A stretch of 64,000 bases of DNA from Ceratopteris richardii (GCA_020310875.1 CM035428.1:102253161-102317160), one strand, 5' to 3'. Shown: positions 1 through 10,069, counted from the stretch's first letter. The notes: generated by a model not told the origin, from the sequence alone. Program-made: numbers and translations.

Positions 1-129
1 GCAGAGCGGAGGTATCTTTACTTCATTCATTTTCAGCATAAAGAAATATTATCTGTGCAAATTCAAACTAACTTGGAAGCTTGATCAGCTTCTAAGATGA
101 AACCTAGGTTTCAAAATTTGTTTCTTTCA

Positions 130-884
130 TAGTTATCTATAGGTTTTATGCGTCACAAAAATGTGAATTATAAGATTGAGCTCATTCTAGGAGCTCATCC
201 ATTAGTGATATAGCCATAATATATGAGTCTACAAGAGGAGGAAAAAGTACATCAGACTATTGTGGAGTATTTATAGAAAGGCTTGATCAAATGTAATTAC
301 TCACCTTTTGTAACCCTAGTGCTTTTAGTTGGCAAAAAAATTGGTTCCTTTAGGATGTTTATAGACTATAAAACATTAAATAAAGTTATAATAAAGCATC
401 AATATCCAATTCCTTGCATCAATGATATATTGGATCCATTGAGTGTTGCTATTGTATTGAGTAAAATAGATTTGAAAAGTGCTTCTCATCAAATAAGAGC
501 TAGAGATGACAGTGTACATAAAAAACAGCTTTTCAAACTAGATTTGAAGATTATGAATATCCATTGATACCTTTTAGTTTAAGAAATGCTCCAACTACAT
601 TCATGATGTTTATTTATGGTATCTTTCACCCTTTCATTGGTCAATTCATTGTGGAGTTTGTAGATGATCTAATAATCCATAGTAAATGTTTAAAAGATCA
701 TGAGTTTCATTCGTTAATAGTCTTCAATGTATTGAATGAAAATATAATGTACATTAACCTTAAAAAAAAACATAATCATGTTTATTTTAGTTTGCGTACT
801 TAGTACATATCATATTTGCAAATATAACTTCAATGGATCCATGGAAAGTTTTCGTCATCTTGAGTTGGAAGAGTCCCTAGAGTG
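130..884 (+). pseudogene. Gypsy-1 reverse transcriptase remnant
   Basis: Translation gives the pre-RT 'GAxPLV' stretch near 185-215, then FRMFIDYKTLNKV with YPIPCINDILD (about 350-435), SKIDLKSASHQIRA (about 460-510), and PFSLRNAPTTFM (about 565-605). The polymerase motif FVDDLIIHS lies at about 657-683. The FVDD form keeps both catalytic aspartates. The frame changes near 565 and is lost around 804. A further piece reading ITSMDPWKVFVILSWKSP continues to about 880. It would have copied element RNA into cDNA; it is inactive here because of the frameshifts and in-frame stops. Confidence 0.85.
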
Positions 885-1605
885 CATATTGCTAAAATTA
901 GAGGTGCAAGCTTATGCGCATATGACTTGGATAAGAGTCAAAAGATGAGTCAAGAAACTGAAGGAACAAAGGGGGCACCAACATGTCCATATGGAGTGGA
1001 TTGGAGCACCAACGAAAAGGCAAAGGACGAAGTGGAAGGTTATGAGGAGAGAGAAGATGCAAGGGTAGATGAAGGCTCAGAAGATCCTATGCAATTTTAT
1101 TCCTATTTAGAAAGATTTTGGAATTTTTGTGAGGATCACAAGGAGGTAGTGGACAAGTGGAGCTGGTCATCCCTACACCAAATCATATCATAAGTTGCCC
1201 TGAATAGTGTGCTACAAGGCACATAGGTATTGCACAGGTACATCTTTTTCTACACATGCACCTTGTAGAAGCCATTTCCCTTTATGCATATATATAATTA
1301 ATGCATATGATATTTTCTTGGAAAGATTATGGTGTATTATTTTGTTCACGCAAATATCTTTTCTAAAATCTTTTGTAATAGTTACTTGTAGCAATTCTTT
1401 TGAGCCTCTATTATTTGCTTGACCTAAGCTAACAAGTAGTTTATCGCTACATAGTTAGTTGGCTAACCATTTGAACTCCGACTTCCATTGTGCATATTTG
1501 AGTCGATTTCTCCACAAGTGTGAGTTATGATCATTCTTAACATGTTTTGGCTTCTATCATAAATTTATTTCCAGCTACTCACACATAGTTGCACCATTCA
1601 TAGGT
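885..1605. other. Unexplained ~720-bp block separating Gypsy-1 RT from RNase H
   Basis: RT homology stops near 885 and RNase H homology resumes near 1615, where an intact element would be nearly continuous. The block contains an open frame at 882-1193 (103 codons, acidic and Lys-rich, with CPYGVDWSTNEKAKDEVEG and then a Trp/Phe-rich end). The remainder is AT-rich with no coding signal. I recognise no family and see no target-site duplication. It may be an old insertion or diverged retrotransposon sequence. Confidence 0.4.
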
Positions 1606-1614
1606 TTGTCTCAA

Positions 1615-1935
1615 AATAATAAGAGGTCTATTTGGCCAATTCACAAAAAGGCGACTTTGATGCATTTAAACAAGTTGTTTCAAGTGCTCTAGTTTTGCAA
1701 ATAGTTGACGTTTAGGAACTTTTAGAGTTTGAAAGTGATACTAGTAGCATCGCAATAGGTGTAGTATTGTGTCAACTTTCCACCACTCAAAGAAACTGGC
1801 ATGTTCATGAACAAGAGATTTATGTTATAGTTCATGCTTTGATGGCCTGGTGACATTATTTTCATGGAGCCACATTCAAGTTTTAAACTGATCATCAAAC
1901 TTTAAAGTTCTTTTTTTGCAACTTGATTTTCAGGG
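1615..1935 (+). pseudogene. Gypsy-1 RNase H remnant
   Basis: The plus frame reads KGDFDAFKQVVSSALVLQ, then FESDTSSIAIGVVLCQLS, EQEIYVIVHALMAW, HYFHGATFKF and TDHQTLKFF. These match the order of Ty3/Gypsy RNase H motifs: a catalytic Asp in the F-x-x-D-(A/T)-S block, a catalytic Glu in the E-x-E-x-(Y/L) block, and Asp in TDHQ-L. It would have removed the RNA strand during cDNA synthesis. At least three in-frame stops show it is dead. Confidence 0.8.
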
Positions 1936-2146
1936 TAGACAAGAAAGATGTGAAAAGTTAAAGTAATAATTTCATATGGAAATTCTTTGTCGAAAACATA
2001 AAAGCAATATGGATTTAGATGCATTTACTCAAATTATGCATCAAATTAGTTTAATTTTTTTGGATACCAATTCAATTCAAACGATCAAGGATTCTCAAAA
2101 TGACGATAACTTTTCAATTCTATTATGAATCAATTGTTCGATCACC

Positions 2147-3195
2147 ATGAGAACACATTTATTGTGCAATAGAAGAAGTCATTTTCTAATTTCCAAGTTG
2201 AAAAAGGATTGCTTAAATGGAGGAGAGGGATTTGTGTGTCTAGTTCCCAAGAAGGGAACTTTTGAAAGCAAGCAATTTTTGAAAACCATGATGTGCCCAG
2301 TGCAAAACATCGAGGTGTTTAAAAAACATTACAAATTACTGGACAAACATTTTTGTGGCCTATAATGGCTAATAATGTGTAACATTATGTTACTGAATGT
2401 TTTACACCTAAGTAGACAAACATTTTGGTGGCCTAGAATGGCTAGAGATGTGTAAGATTATGTTAGTGAATGTTTTACGTTTCAGGTAAATAAATCAAAG
2501 AGGACACATCCTCCAATTTTATTACGAACATTGGAGATATCATAGTACTATTGGGATAGTATTTCCATGGGTTTCATAATGGGCTTACCTTTGACACCTA
2601 CGAAAAGAATGTTCTTCTTGTAGTTGTTCATTAGTTGAGTGAAATGGCATACTTCATTCCAACAAAGGGAAAAAAATAGAAGCTCCACAATTTGCAAGAT
2701 TGTTCATTCAAAACGTTTTTGGAGTGCATGGTTTGTTTAATTGCAAAATTTTGGATAGAAATTTTAGATTTATAGAAAGTTTCTGGAAAAAAAATTTCAA
2801 TAAGTTACAATTTCAACTAAAGATGAGTAGTGGAGAGCATCCACAGATTGTTGATCAGAATTGCGAGAGATATTCAATCTTAGAAGATATGCTTCAAGCA
2901 TTTTTTTCAATGAAGCAAACAGACTTGGATAGTTTGCTTCCGTTAGTATTATTTCCCTACAATACTTGGAAGCAGAATTCCACTAACTTGGCACCTTTTA
3001 AAGGAGATTTAAGCTTATGTTTAATTCAGTCCAACTACCATAGAATTTAGAAATGAAATCCCCTACGGCTTCACACTTTTTCACAAATATGCAAGTTAAT
3101 CTTAAGATAGTTTATTCCAACCTTCAAGAAGTTGTTTAGAGGGCCAAAGTTCTCCCAAATAAACATTGCACAACAAAAATGTTTCTAGAGGATAA
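2147..3195 (+). pseudogene. Gypsy-1 integrase remnant (zinc-binding domain and core)
   Basis: A degraded HHCC-like region (2147-2490) is followed by SISMGFIMGLPLTPTKK (about 2560-2610, equivalent to the first catalytic-Asp block) and an open frame at 2700-3050. That frame carries FGVHGLFNCKILDRNFRF (second catalytic Asp, in DRN) and LPLVLFPYNTWKQNSTNLAPF. The stretch around MSSGEHPQIVDQNCERYSILEDML corresponds to the block with the catalytic Glu. The coding trace runs to about 3195, where LINE-1 enters, and resumes on its far side. It would have inserted cDNA into the host genome; it is inactive. Confidence 0.85.
2342..2487 (+). repeat. 73-bp tandem duplication in Gypsy-1 integrase zinc-finger region
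   Basis: Two adjacent units, 2342-2414 and 2415-2487, both begin gacaaacatttt and carry gtggcct-taatggct and tgaatgttttac. Both encode the Trp-Pro-x-Met-Ala block that precedes the paired cysteines of the Gypsy integrase zinc finger, so the duplication doubled part of that domain. Confidence 0.75.
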
Positions 3196-3201
3196 TCATG
3201 T
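3194..3201. repeat. Left copy of candidate LINE-1 target-site duplication (aatcatgt)
   Basis: The octamer aatcatgt lies at the A-tail side of LINE-1 and recurs at 6259-6266 at its 5' end. Gypsy integrase translation proceeds from DNH before the LINE to VFL after it, supporting these ends. Eight bases is short for a LINE duplication, so the call rests on the coding continuity as well. Confidence 0.7.
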
Positions 3202-3339
3202 TTCTTTTTTTAAATATAAAGGAAGTTTGGCATTAGCCTACTCTCCCGGACTTGAATTAAATAAAGAAAAGTACAAGAGAAGGGACTAGTGCCCACGGGA
3301 CCCCCCAAATCCCACAAAGCAGGGGAAGCTTTTACAGAG

Positions 3340-4810
3340 CTTAGATGGCATTACAAAGAAGGTTAATTACCCTCTCATCACCCTCATGTGGGGCCCACTT
3401 GGGTTTAAGCTTGTTATTGATCAAAAGGAGTACTTGATGATGCCTGAAGGGGGGGGGACTTCTTACAGTTAACAATCCTTTTGCCAAGGAGAAACAATGA
3501 TTTCTCAATTGACCACTCTCTGGGGGAGTCACCGAAGTTGAAAGCACATCTTTCCCACCAGATTTTCCATAGGACCTCCCCTCTGATGGCGTTCCAGAGG
3601 GTCGCGGAGCAGCCGATCGCTTCTCCTAGCAGGGCTTGCTGCCAACTGAGATGTTTCTGAAGTCTAATTTTCTTTTCCAACCGTCTGCCAGAGTCTCTTG
3701 GAGTTGGGGCAGGAAAAGAAGATGTGTGAAACATCTTCGATAGACCAGTAGCAGCATTTGCACCAGGGAGGAATCCCACAAAATTTGCTAGCCTTAAGGT
3801 TGGTCCAGATTCTGTGATGAAGATTTTGCCATAAGAGGACAGACTTTTTGATTTCTATGAGGGGGTGCCAGATAGCCATGCACTTCATGTCCCACCGAAG
3901 CCGCATCCATGAAAGGCACCACTTCTCGTTGAGGTTAATCTGATAGTCAATCGTTTCTTTGATGTTCGGGAATTTTGATAGGCTATTCCCATTGTGCCAT
4001 TTGAGACCAAGCCAGCTCGACGTGTCGTGTCCCATGAGAAGGCGAACTTTGTGTCGGTCCCAGGTGAGACATCTGCCATTCTTCGTTCGAAATGTTGACG
4101 CAAAGGTCAATATCCTCGAAGTTGATCCAACGATTGGTGTCTTGTTTCCAGAGATGCTTCCATTTTTTGAAGCCTTTGTTCCATAACTTCTTGGCATTTT
4201 GGATGTTCCAAGACTCCACACTCCGGATGCCATGGATTGGAAACCAGATAGAGACGTTTTGTCTGATACCGGTTGCCCATTTCCAGTCTTCACTTATTCT
4301 TGTGTAGCTTTTGACTTTATTCCAACTCTTCCATAGGGAGCACACGAGATTTGAGCCTTTCGGGAAGACGGGGATCAGAGAAAACAGCAAGGTCAAGATG
4401 TCAAGATTCTTCCAATTTGGGAAACCCATGAGAGCCAACTCATTCTTGTTTCTGAAGATCAACTTGTCCTAGGAGGCCTCCCCGTTGCACCAAGCCTTAC
4501 TCATCCATTTGGCCGCCAGTTTGTTAGCCATGCACCCAATGTCTAGGATACCAAGTCCCCCACTATCTCTATGGCTGGTGCAGATGGACCATTTGATTTT
4601 AGGCACCCCCCTCCTATTGTGGCCGCCCGTCCAAAGGATGTTTCTACAAATACTATCCAGTTTGGCCAGATCTTGCTCTTTCGGTCTCCAACAAGAAAGG
4701 AAATAAATGGTTGATGATAAGAGGAACGTGTTGATTACCATAGCACGACTAGCAAGATTGATTTGCATACCTCTCCAATAGTTAGGCTTGTTTTCGAGTT
4801 TGGCCAGCAC
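3340..4810 (-). pseudogene. LINE-1 C-terminal region with zf-RVT domain
   Basis: Minus-strand frames continue the LINE ORF2. 4810-4469 reads GMQINLASRAMVINTFLLSS, NILWTGGHNRRGVPKIKW and GGLGILDIGCMANKLAAKW. 4462-3983 has NLDILTLLFSLIP and IWFPIHGIRSVESWNI. The zf-RVT segment lies in 3664-3900: MAIWHPLIEIKKSVLLWQNLHHRIWTN in two pieces, then the Cys/His region PPWCKCCYWSIEDVSHIFFSCP. The last part (3547-3341) ends in HEGDERVINLLCNAI just before the 3' UTR. Several frameshifts are present. The zf-RVT module is typical of plant L1-like LINEs. Confidence 0.88.
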
Positions 4811-6258
4811 CTAGTTCCACCGCTGTTCCAGAGAGACGCCAAACCCCAAGGGAATCCCAAGAAGCCGAAAACTTTGGCCCTTCGGAATGATTTGATAGCC
4901 TTGATCAATGAGAAGGTCGGGTTGTGACCCAACAATAGCTCTAAAGGCAGTCTTAGAGTGGTTGATTGTGGATCCAGAGGCTTCACAAAAGGTAGCCAAA
5001 CACCGCGAGAACGTCTCCAGGCTGGTACTATCATTGTGAACAAATGCGTTTATATCATCGGCAAAAAGTCTCATGGTGATCTGACTATGGTCATGAGGCA
5101 AAGAGGCCTTTGATATTACTGGCTTCCACCTGATGCTCCACGAGCCTGCTGAGCCCTTCCGTGGCAATGGCAAAGAGAAGGGGGGCCAATGGGCACCCTT
5201 GTCTGATAGATCTTCTAAGTTTGATCACCTTCGAAAGTTTGCCATTAATGTTAATTTGGGTCGATGCGTTTCCGAGAAGGGTCGCGATCATCTTGGTGAA
5301 TTTCTGACTACATCCAAGACCTTGGAGCGATTGCAGAATGTAGTCCCATTCCAGCCTGTTGTAGGCTTTATCAAAGTCGATCTTCAGGAAGAGCACATCT
5401 TGTTTAGACTCATTTGCAAATTCAAGACCTTCCCAGACATCTATAGTGGTTTCCAAAATTGACCTATCTTTGGTGAAACCTTTTTGGTCCTCACTTAACC
5501 ACGCTCTCACGTGGCAAGAGATTCTGTTGGCAATGATCTTGTATCCTGTTTGGAGAATCGTAATAGGACGCGAGTTCTCTATTCTGTTCTTTTCCCCTTT
5601 TTTGTGTATTGACTTGATAATGCCATTGTTGAGACAAGATGGAAGCGCGCCAAACTTGAGCGCCTCTTGCCAAGCCAGACGAAGAGGGGTGGCAACCACC
5701 AACTTGAAGGATTTAAAGAACTCATTAGTGAGCCTGTCAGGTCTCGGGCTTTTACCAGAAGGGAGGGCATCAATGACCTCAATGATTTCTACTTCATAGA
5801 TAGGGGCATGTAGTAGGGAGCGAAGGTTGACTGGTATCCTGTGGGGGGAAACCCTAGATATGGCTGCCATACAGTCCCTTCTATGGTGGGAGAGGGGGTT
5901 CGAGGTCCCCAGGAGTCTCGTGCAGTGCCCTTCAATGATCCCAAAATTATCTTCTTCTGTATTGCATACATTGCCATTTAAGTCTAGCAATAAGGGGATC
6001 GATTCTCTGTTATGTTTCCTTTTAAGGATACGACACATTTCTTTGGTGGGTTTGTCAGCTTTGCCAGCCCACTACTCCTTGAAGAAAATTTGCAAATTTT
6101 TCCTTTGTATTTCTTCCTTGTATCTCAGCAGTGCCCTGATTTTTGGAAGACCTTTTTGGGCTTGAGATTTTCCTTTGTTCACTTCCTGCTCGAGCCTCCA
6201 GAGTTTATGATATAGAGCTTCTCTACGAGCCTGCCACAGAGTCTTGAGCGTGCCGCAC
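4811..6258 (-). pseudogene. LINE-1 reverse transcriptase (N-terminal two thirds)
   Basis: The main frame (6038-5091, 315 codons) includes LPSGKSPRPDRLTNEFFK, IKSIHKKGEKNRIENSRPI, AWLSEDQKGFTKDRSI, FLKIDFDKAYNRLEWDYIL (first catalytic Asp) and RRSIRQGCPLAPLLFAIA. The next frame (5173-4811) has LFADDINAFV with the FADD catalytic pair at about 5054-5065, then TINHSKTAF and LLGIPLGFGVSLEQRW. This is the standard L1-clade order. Catalytic residues look intact, but at least one frameshift near 5100 and another near 4810 separate the parts. Upstream frames (6258-6072) hold the basic linker after the missing endonuclease. Confidence 0.92.
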
Positions 6259-6266
6259 AATCATGT

Positions 6267-6368
6267 ATTTTTATAAGTTCCACTTCGTTATTCATTAATG
6301 ATAACTCAGATTCCCAAGTTGTAAGCTAGATTTTGTGGATCCTACACACTAAATAAGATGTTTCAAAA
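6267..6368 (+). pseudogene. Gypsy-1 integrase C-terminal piece between the two LINEs
   Basis: About 100 bp of Gypsy sequence survives between LINE-1 and LINE-2. It reads approximately ITQIPKL, a stop, then ARFCGSYTLNKMFQKSSNY. This corresponds to the conserved '(L/S)-x-RF-x-G-P-(Y/F)-x-(V/I)-L-x-(R/K)-I-G' block of the Gypsy integrase C-terminus. It shows that both LINEs entered the same small stretch of the host element. Confidence 0.75.
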
Positions 6369-6383
6369 AAGTTCGAATTACTA

Positions 6384-7750
6384 CCACCAAAAGGTTTCCA
6401 CGTGTTTTGTGAGGCCTCTAGGTCTAGAATTAACCATACCAAGACTGCATTCATCGCTATCAAAGGGAATCAACCCAATCTCCTCATTGTGCAGGCATGC
6501 CAAAGCGTTCAATGAGGTCAGGCCGTTAGCATTCTTGGTATCCCCTTGGGATTCGGTGTTACTCTGGAACAAAGGTGGGCTTGGGTCCTCGCTAGACTTA
6601 ATAATAAACTTAACTACTCGAGGGGTTTGCAAATCAATCTTGCTGGCAGGGCCATGGTGATCAACACGTTCATCATATCCTCAATCGTATGCTTTCTTTC
6701 TTGCTGGAGACCGAAGAATCAAGAATTAGCCAGATTAGAAAGTACTTGTAGGAACTTTCTCTGGACCGGGGACCATAACAGGAGGGGAGTGCCTAAAACC
6801 AAATGTTCCATATGCACGAGCCGAAAGGAGAATGGAGGTCTGGGTATTATGGACATTGGCAGCATGGCCAATAAACTTGCGGCTAAGTGGATGATTAAGG
6901 CATGGTGCAATAGAGATTCCTCTTGGGCCACATTAATTTTCAGAAACACAAACGCGATTACTTTGGTAGGATACCCTGGATGGAAAAACCTTGACATCCT
7001 CACCCTCCTATTCTCTTTGATTCCGGTCTCACCAAAAGGATCGATCCTGGTAAGATCCTTGTGGTCGAGCTGGAACACATTCAAACCTCACATCAGAATC
7101 AATGAAGATTGGAAGTGGGTTGCAGGTATAAGACAAAATGACTCTATTTGGTTCCCAATCCAAGGCATGAGAAATGTGGATCCTTGGAATGTCTTGAGTG
7201 CCAAGAGACTTTGGAATAAGGGATTCAAACAACGGAAGCACCTCTAGAAATAGGACACAAACAGATGGGTGGACTTTGAGGACCCTGACCCTACTACTAT
7301 GGTCACATACGAGGAATGGAATGTTTTATTGAGCATACGCCACGCTTGGGACTGATCTAAAATCCGAGTACTTATGGGATAGGACTCTCCGAACCCAATG
7401 GACCTTAAATGGTATAATGGTAATCCCTCTCCAAGCTTCCATATGTCGAAGCTTGCAATGACATTCACATCAGTCTCAACAAGAAATGGTATCTAAATTG
7501 CACACAACTTCGATGGGATATGAAATTTATGTCTATCTGGCACCCTCTCATTGAAAAAAAAAAGTCGGTTCTCCTATGGAAAATTTTACACCATGGAATA
7601 TGGACCAATGCAAAAGCTAACAAGATCTATGGGGTTCGGCCCTGGTGCAAGCGATGTTGCCATAGCAAAGAGGATATTAGTCATCTGTTCTTTGCTTGCC
7701 CTCAATTCCTTCGGTTATGGAGGGTACTTGGTCATTCTTTAGGACTCTAA
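6384..7750 (+). pseudogene. LINE-2 ORF2 C-terminal half (RT thumb to zf-RVT)
   Basis: Coding trace starts right at the duplication with the equivalent of FCEAS-(x)n-INH-KTAF. It moves into the open frame 6546-7247: GFGVTLEQRWAWVLARLNNK, GLQINLAGRAMVINTFIISS, NFLWTGDHNRRGVPKTK, GGLGIMDIGSMANKLAAKW, SIWFPIQGMRNVDPWNV. A stop near 7247 and frameshifts follow. At 7520-7750 the zf-RVT region gives MSIWHPLIEKKKSVLLWKIL and the Cys/His series PWCKRCCHSKEDISHLFFACP. The FADD motif lies upstream of the truncation, so this copy never had polymerase activity. Confidence 0.9.
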
Positions 7751-8400
7751 GAACAAATCAATTTGAAGCAAGCCCTCATTGCCGAAGCAATCGGTTGCTC
7801 TGCGGCATTGTGGAATGTGATTAGGGGAGAGATCCTTTGGAAGATTTGGTGAGAAAGATGTGCTCAAAACTTTGGCAATACCCCCAAGGAGTGGTCGATC
7901 GAGAAGTTTCTTTTCCTTCTCGATAGAAGAATTGCTAACTGTAAGAAACCCCCCCCCCTTCTGACATCACAAAGAGCTACAATATGTCAACAATAAGCTT
8001 AAAACCAAGTGGGCTCCACATGATGGGGATGTGAGTTTTATCAACCTCCTCTATAACTCCATGTAAGCCTTGCAAGTCCTACCACAAAGGCTATGGCAGA
8101 TCATCAGAATGAAAATTAGTCTTCAGAAATATATCACTTGGAAGCCAACTCTACTGGGAGAAGCGAGGGTTGGTCCACGACTCTCGGGAATGCTTGAAAC
8201 TTTACTGACTTCCCCATACAGTGGTCGATCGAGTATTCATTGTTCCTCCTTGGAAAAAGGATCGCTAATTTTAAGAAACCCCCCTTTCTTTAGGAATCAT
8301 CAAGTATTCCTTTTGATGATCAAGAACACACTTTACCCATGTGGGCCCCGTATGAGGGTGATGAGAGGGTGATTAACCTTTTTTTTGTAAAGCCATCTAC
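7750..8400 (+). repeat. Partial direct duplication of the LINE-2 3' coding end
   Basis: The last part of LINE ORF2 appears twice. One copy spans about 7700-8055 (RLWRVLGHSLGL through KKPPPLLTS and a 'WGC' tail). A second, diverged copy spans about 8080-8400 (QRLWQIIRMKISLQKYITWKP, then SSLEKGSLILRNPPFFRNHQVFLL, GPRMRVMRG). Both contain a run of C's after a 'taagaaa' and the 'gtgggc(t/c)cc' block. Only the second continues into the conserved 3' UTR and A-tail. Confidence 0.65.
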
Positions 8401-8552
8401 ATTATGTAAAAGCTTCCCCCATTTTGTGGGATTTAGGGGATCCCGTGGGCACTAGTCCCCTTCTTTTGTACTTTTCTTTTATTTAATTCAAGTCCGAGAC
8501 AGTAGGCTAAGGCCGAACTTCCTTTATATTAAAAAAAAAGTTCCAATTACTA

Positions 8553-8845
8553 GATATTGCAAGATACACCCAGTATCTCATGTTAGTGAAGTTTGACCAT
8601 ACATTTTGGAGTTGAGAACTATATAGATGGTCTAGTTGCTTTGTATGAAACAACATGTAATATAGATGTATCCTTCATAGTTTTAGATCAATGAGAGAGG
8701 TATTTTTGCAACCACTATATACTAGAATATCTTGCACCATAGACTAGTCATCCACTCATAGATAGTACATGCAATCAAAAGCCCTAATTTCTAGGAATTT
8801 TTCTTCTTTTATCATTGAGTTCAATGATCTTTAGAAGGTGGAGAA
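8553..8845 (+). pseudogene. Gypsy-1 integrase C-terminal tail
   Basis: After the LINE-2 duplication the host frame resumes with RYCKIHPVSHVSEV, matching the 'I-H-P-V-F-H-V-S' motif that closes the Gypsy integrase C-terminus before a chromodomain or stop. The following 250 bp is too decayed to call a chromodomain. Confidence 0.65.
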
Positions 8846-9060
8846 TGTGTTACATTTAGTGTTATATTACATTTATATCCTACATGGCCTTTCATTGCTC
8901 TACTTGCATAGCTCAAGGACCGTGGGAAATTCAAGGACTAAAGCATAGAAGAGCCTAAGCTCCAACATGATTCCTAGATTTATGAGGTTATTCCATCTCT
9001 TTAGAGTGTCCTTGTAGAGAATTTCAGATGTGCATGATACAATTCCTACCCTTTCACATG
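8846..9060 (+). repeat. Possible start of Gypsy-1 3' LTR
   Basis: A purine-rich run (agaaggtggagaa, ending at 8845) directly precedes TGTGTTACATTTAG. That is the usual arrangement of polypurine tract and LTR start (TG). The far end of the LTR is not identifiable because SINE-like sequence begins near 9060, and the 5' LTR is outside the window, so it cannot be paired. Confidence 0.4.
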
Positions 9061-9240
9061 ATAGAGTGCCCAAGCCCCTTTTTTAGTGGCCATTGGATCA
9101 TTCCACCTTGCCCAAGGCTACTTCCTAGGCTCTGATACCAATGTAAGGAATTGAACTCACAACCTCTTGGATAGGAATGTGATGGGCTAACCACTTGCCC
9201 CAAAAGCCATGGCTGAGGATTACTTCCTAATCCTCTCTCT
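9060..9240 (-). mobile_element. tRNA-derived SINE-like copy, minus strand
   Basis: Read on the minus strand there is a box A-like agtggttagccc (9184-9195), then after about 25 bp a box B-like gagttcaattcc (9147-9158), followed by attggtatcagagcc (about 9128-9143). This order and spacing match the RNA polymerase III promoter of a tRNA-derived SINE. The segment leading into box A (aatcctcagccatgg, near 9212-9226) is shared with the plus-strand copy at 9331-9440. Confidence 0.6.
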
Positions 9241-9330
9241 TAGGGTGTAGTTCAACCAGCTCCTATCTATCAAGGGTGTGGTTCAACCATCTCCAACCTA
9301 TCACTTTATTACAAGGTACACCCTACAGGG

Positions 9331-9440
9331 GAGGGATTAGGGACTTATCCTCAACCATGGATTTTTGAACAAGTGGTTAGCTAATCAACTCCTAGCCAAT
9401 AGATCATGAGTTTGATTCCCATGTGCATACAACATTGAGT
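9331..9440 (+). mobile_element. tRNA-derived SINE-like copy, plus strand
   Basis: The plus strand has gattaggga-ttatcctcaaccatgg (9335-9360), box A-like agtggttagcta (9372-9383) and box B-like gagtttgattccc (9408-9420). The arrangement is the same as the minus-strand copy just upstream, so the two lie head to head about 90 bp apart and form an imperfect inverted repeat with arms of roughly 100 bp. Confidence 0.6.
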
Positions 9441-10069
9441 GTTAAATATTATAAACATGTTTTATGATGTTCGTATATATTCTAAACAAATTTTAAGATC
9501 TTCAAATTTCCATGCAAAAAAAAATGAATTTTATGCTTACAAAATAAACGTTTACATTATATTTGGTGGGGATGAAAATTTTCATGTTCCAACTAGATGA
9601 ATATAGAGTTTCATATAATAAAAGAACTTTTGATAGTAGCTTCATGTTTTGGCTAGATCAATATAGAGTTGTAAATAAACACACACTTACACACACACAT
9701 ATATGAAAAATGGTTTTGAGGTGTCATCATCTTCAAAGGTAAACAATCTTTTTTGTTTGTTCGAAAACAAAAACTTTATACGTGCGATCAGAAAATGTCT
9801 TATTTAGTGGAAAGAACTTCGTCATGCTGCTCTTTTGAAATTAAATAGGAAACCTATAATGAATTTTATTTCAAATGTCTTAGGTGCTCAATCAAAGTCA
9901 AATCCAAGGTTCTGAGATTATATGAGATGGCTTAGTGAAACTTTGTTGTGCCTGTTTAAAATTATGTGATTTGAGACTATATGCGATTAAAAGCTATCTT
10001 TATGTGAAAAATAGTAAATTCTCCAAAATGGTATTAACAACACCCTCATTAACCATTAACATTCAGGAG
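9441..10069. other. AT-rich stretch without recognisable genes
   Basis: No coding frame, terminal repeat or promoter is recognised. A short CA-rich run (acacacactt, acacacacacatatat) sits at 9679-9705. Imperfect repeats of 'gctagatcaatatagagtt' occur near 9590-9670. Confidence 0.5.

Larger units (their letters stand above)
3202..6258 (-). mobile_element. LINE-1: 5'-truncated L1-clade LINE inserted in Gypsy-1
   Basis: On the minus strand the element runs from within the endonuclease-RT linker (near 6258) through RT, thumb, zf-RVT and a 3' UTR to a short A-tail (seen as T's at 3204-3210). The endonuclease and ORF1 are missing, the usual 5' truncation of target-primed reverse transcription. Candidate duplicated target aatcatgt lies at 3194-3201 and 6259-6266. 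On both sides the host reads as one Gypsy integrase C-terminal frame. The 3' tail closely matches those of LINE-2 and LINE-3. Confidence 0.9.
6384..8537 (+). mobile_element. LINE-2: 5'-truncated L1-clade LINE inserted in Gypsy-1
   Basis: The plus-strand element begins just downstream of the RT catalytic motif and ends in a run of A's at 8531-8539. It is flanked by a near-perfect 15-bp duplication, aagttcgaattacta at 6369-6383 and aagttccaattacta at 8538-8552 (one mismatch), a typical LINE size. It shares RT-thumb, zf-RVT and 3' UTR sequence with LINE-1 but lies in the opposite orientation and carries a duplicated 3' end. Confidence 0.92.
1..9060 (+). mobile_element. Gypsy-1: decayed Ty3/Gypsy retrotransposon, 5' end outside window
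   Basis: Plus-strand pol remnants occur in Gypsy order: RT (about 130-880), RNase H (about 1615-1935), integrase zinc finger and core (2147-3195), then the integrase C-terminal region (6267-6368, resuming at 8553). All are broken by stops and frameshifts. Two LINEs split the integrase C-terminus, and a block at 885-1605 separates RT from RNase H. A purine-rich stretch followed by TGTGTTACA near 8846 suggests the start of the 3' LTR. The domain order RT-RNase H-integrase is diagnostic of Ty3/Gypsy. The 5' LTR, PBS and gag are not in the window, so lineage is left open; motif spacing resembles chromoviruses. Confidence 0.85.

Noticed and set aside
3414..6660. Plus-strand frames across LINE-1 (for example 5133-5462, 5446-5799, 5827-6165)
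   Set aside because: They are antisense to clearly recognisable LINE ORF2 on the minus strand.
9128..9143. tggtatcagagc on the minus strand as a Copia primer-binding site
   Set aside because: It directly follows box A and box B at SINE spacing, the flanking segment recurs in a second SINE-like copy, and no LTR pair fits. It is better explained as SINE sequence.
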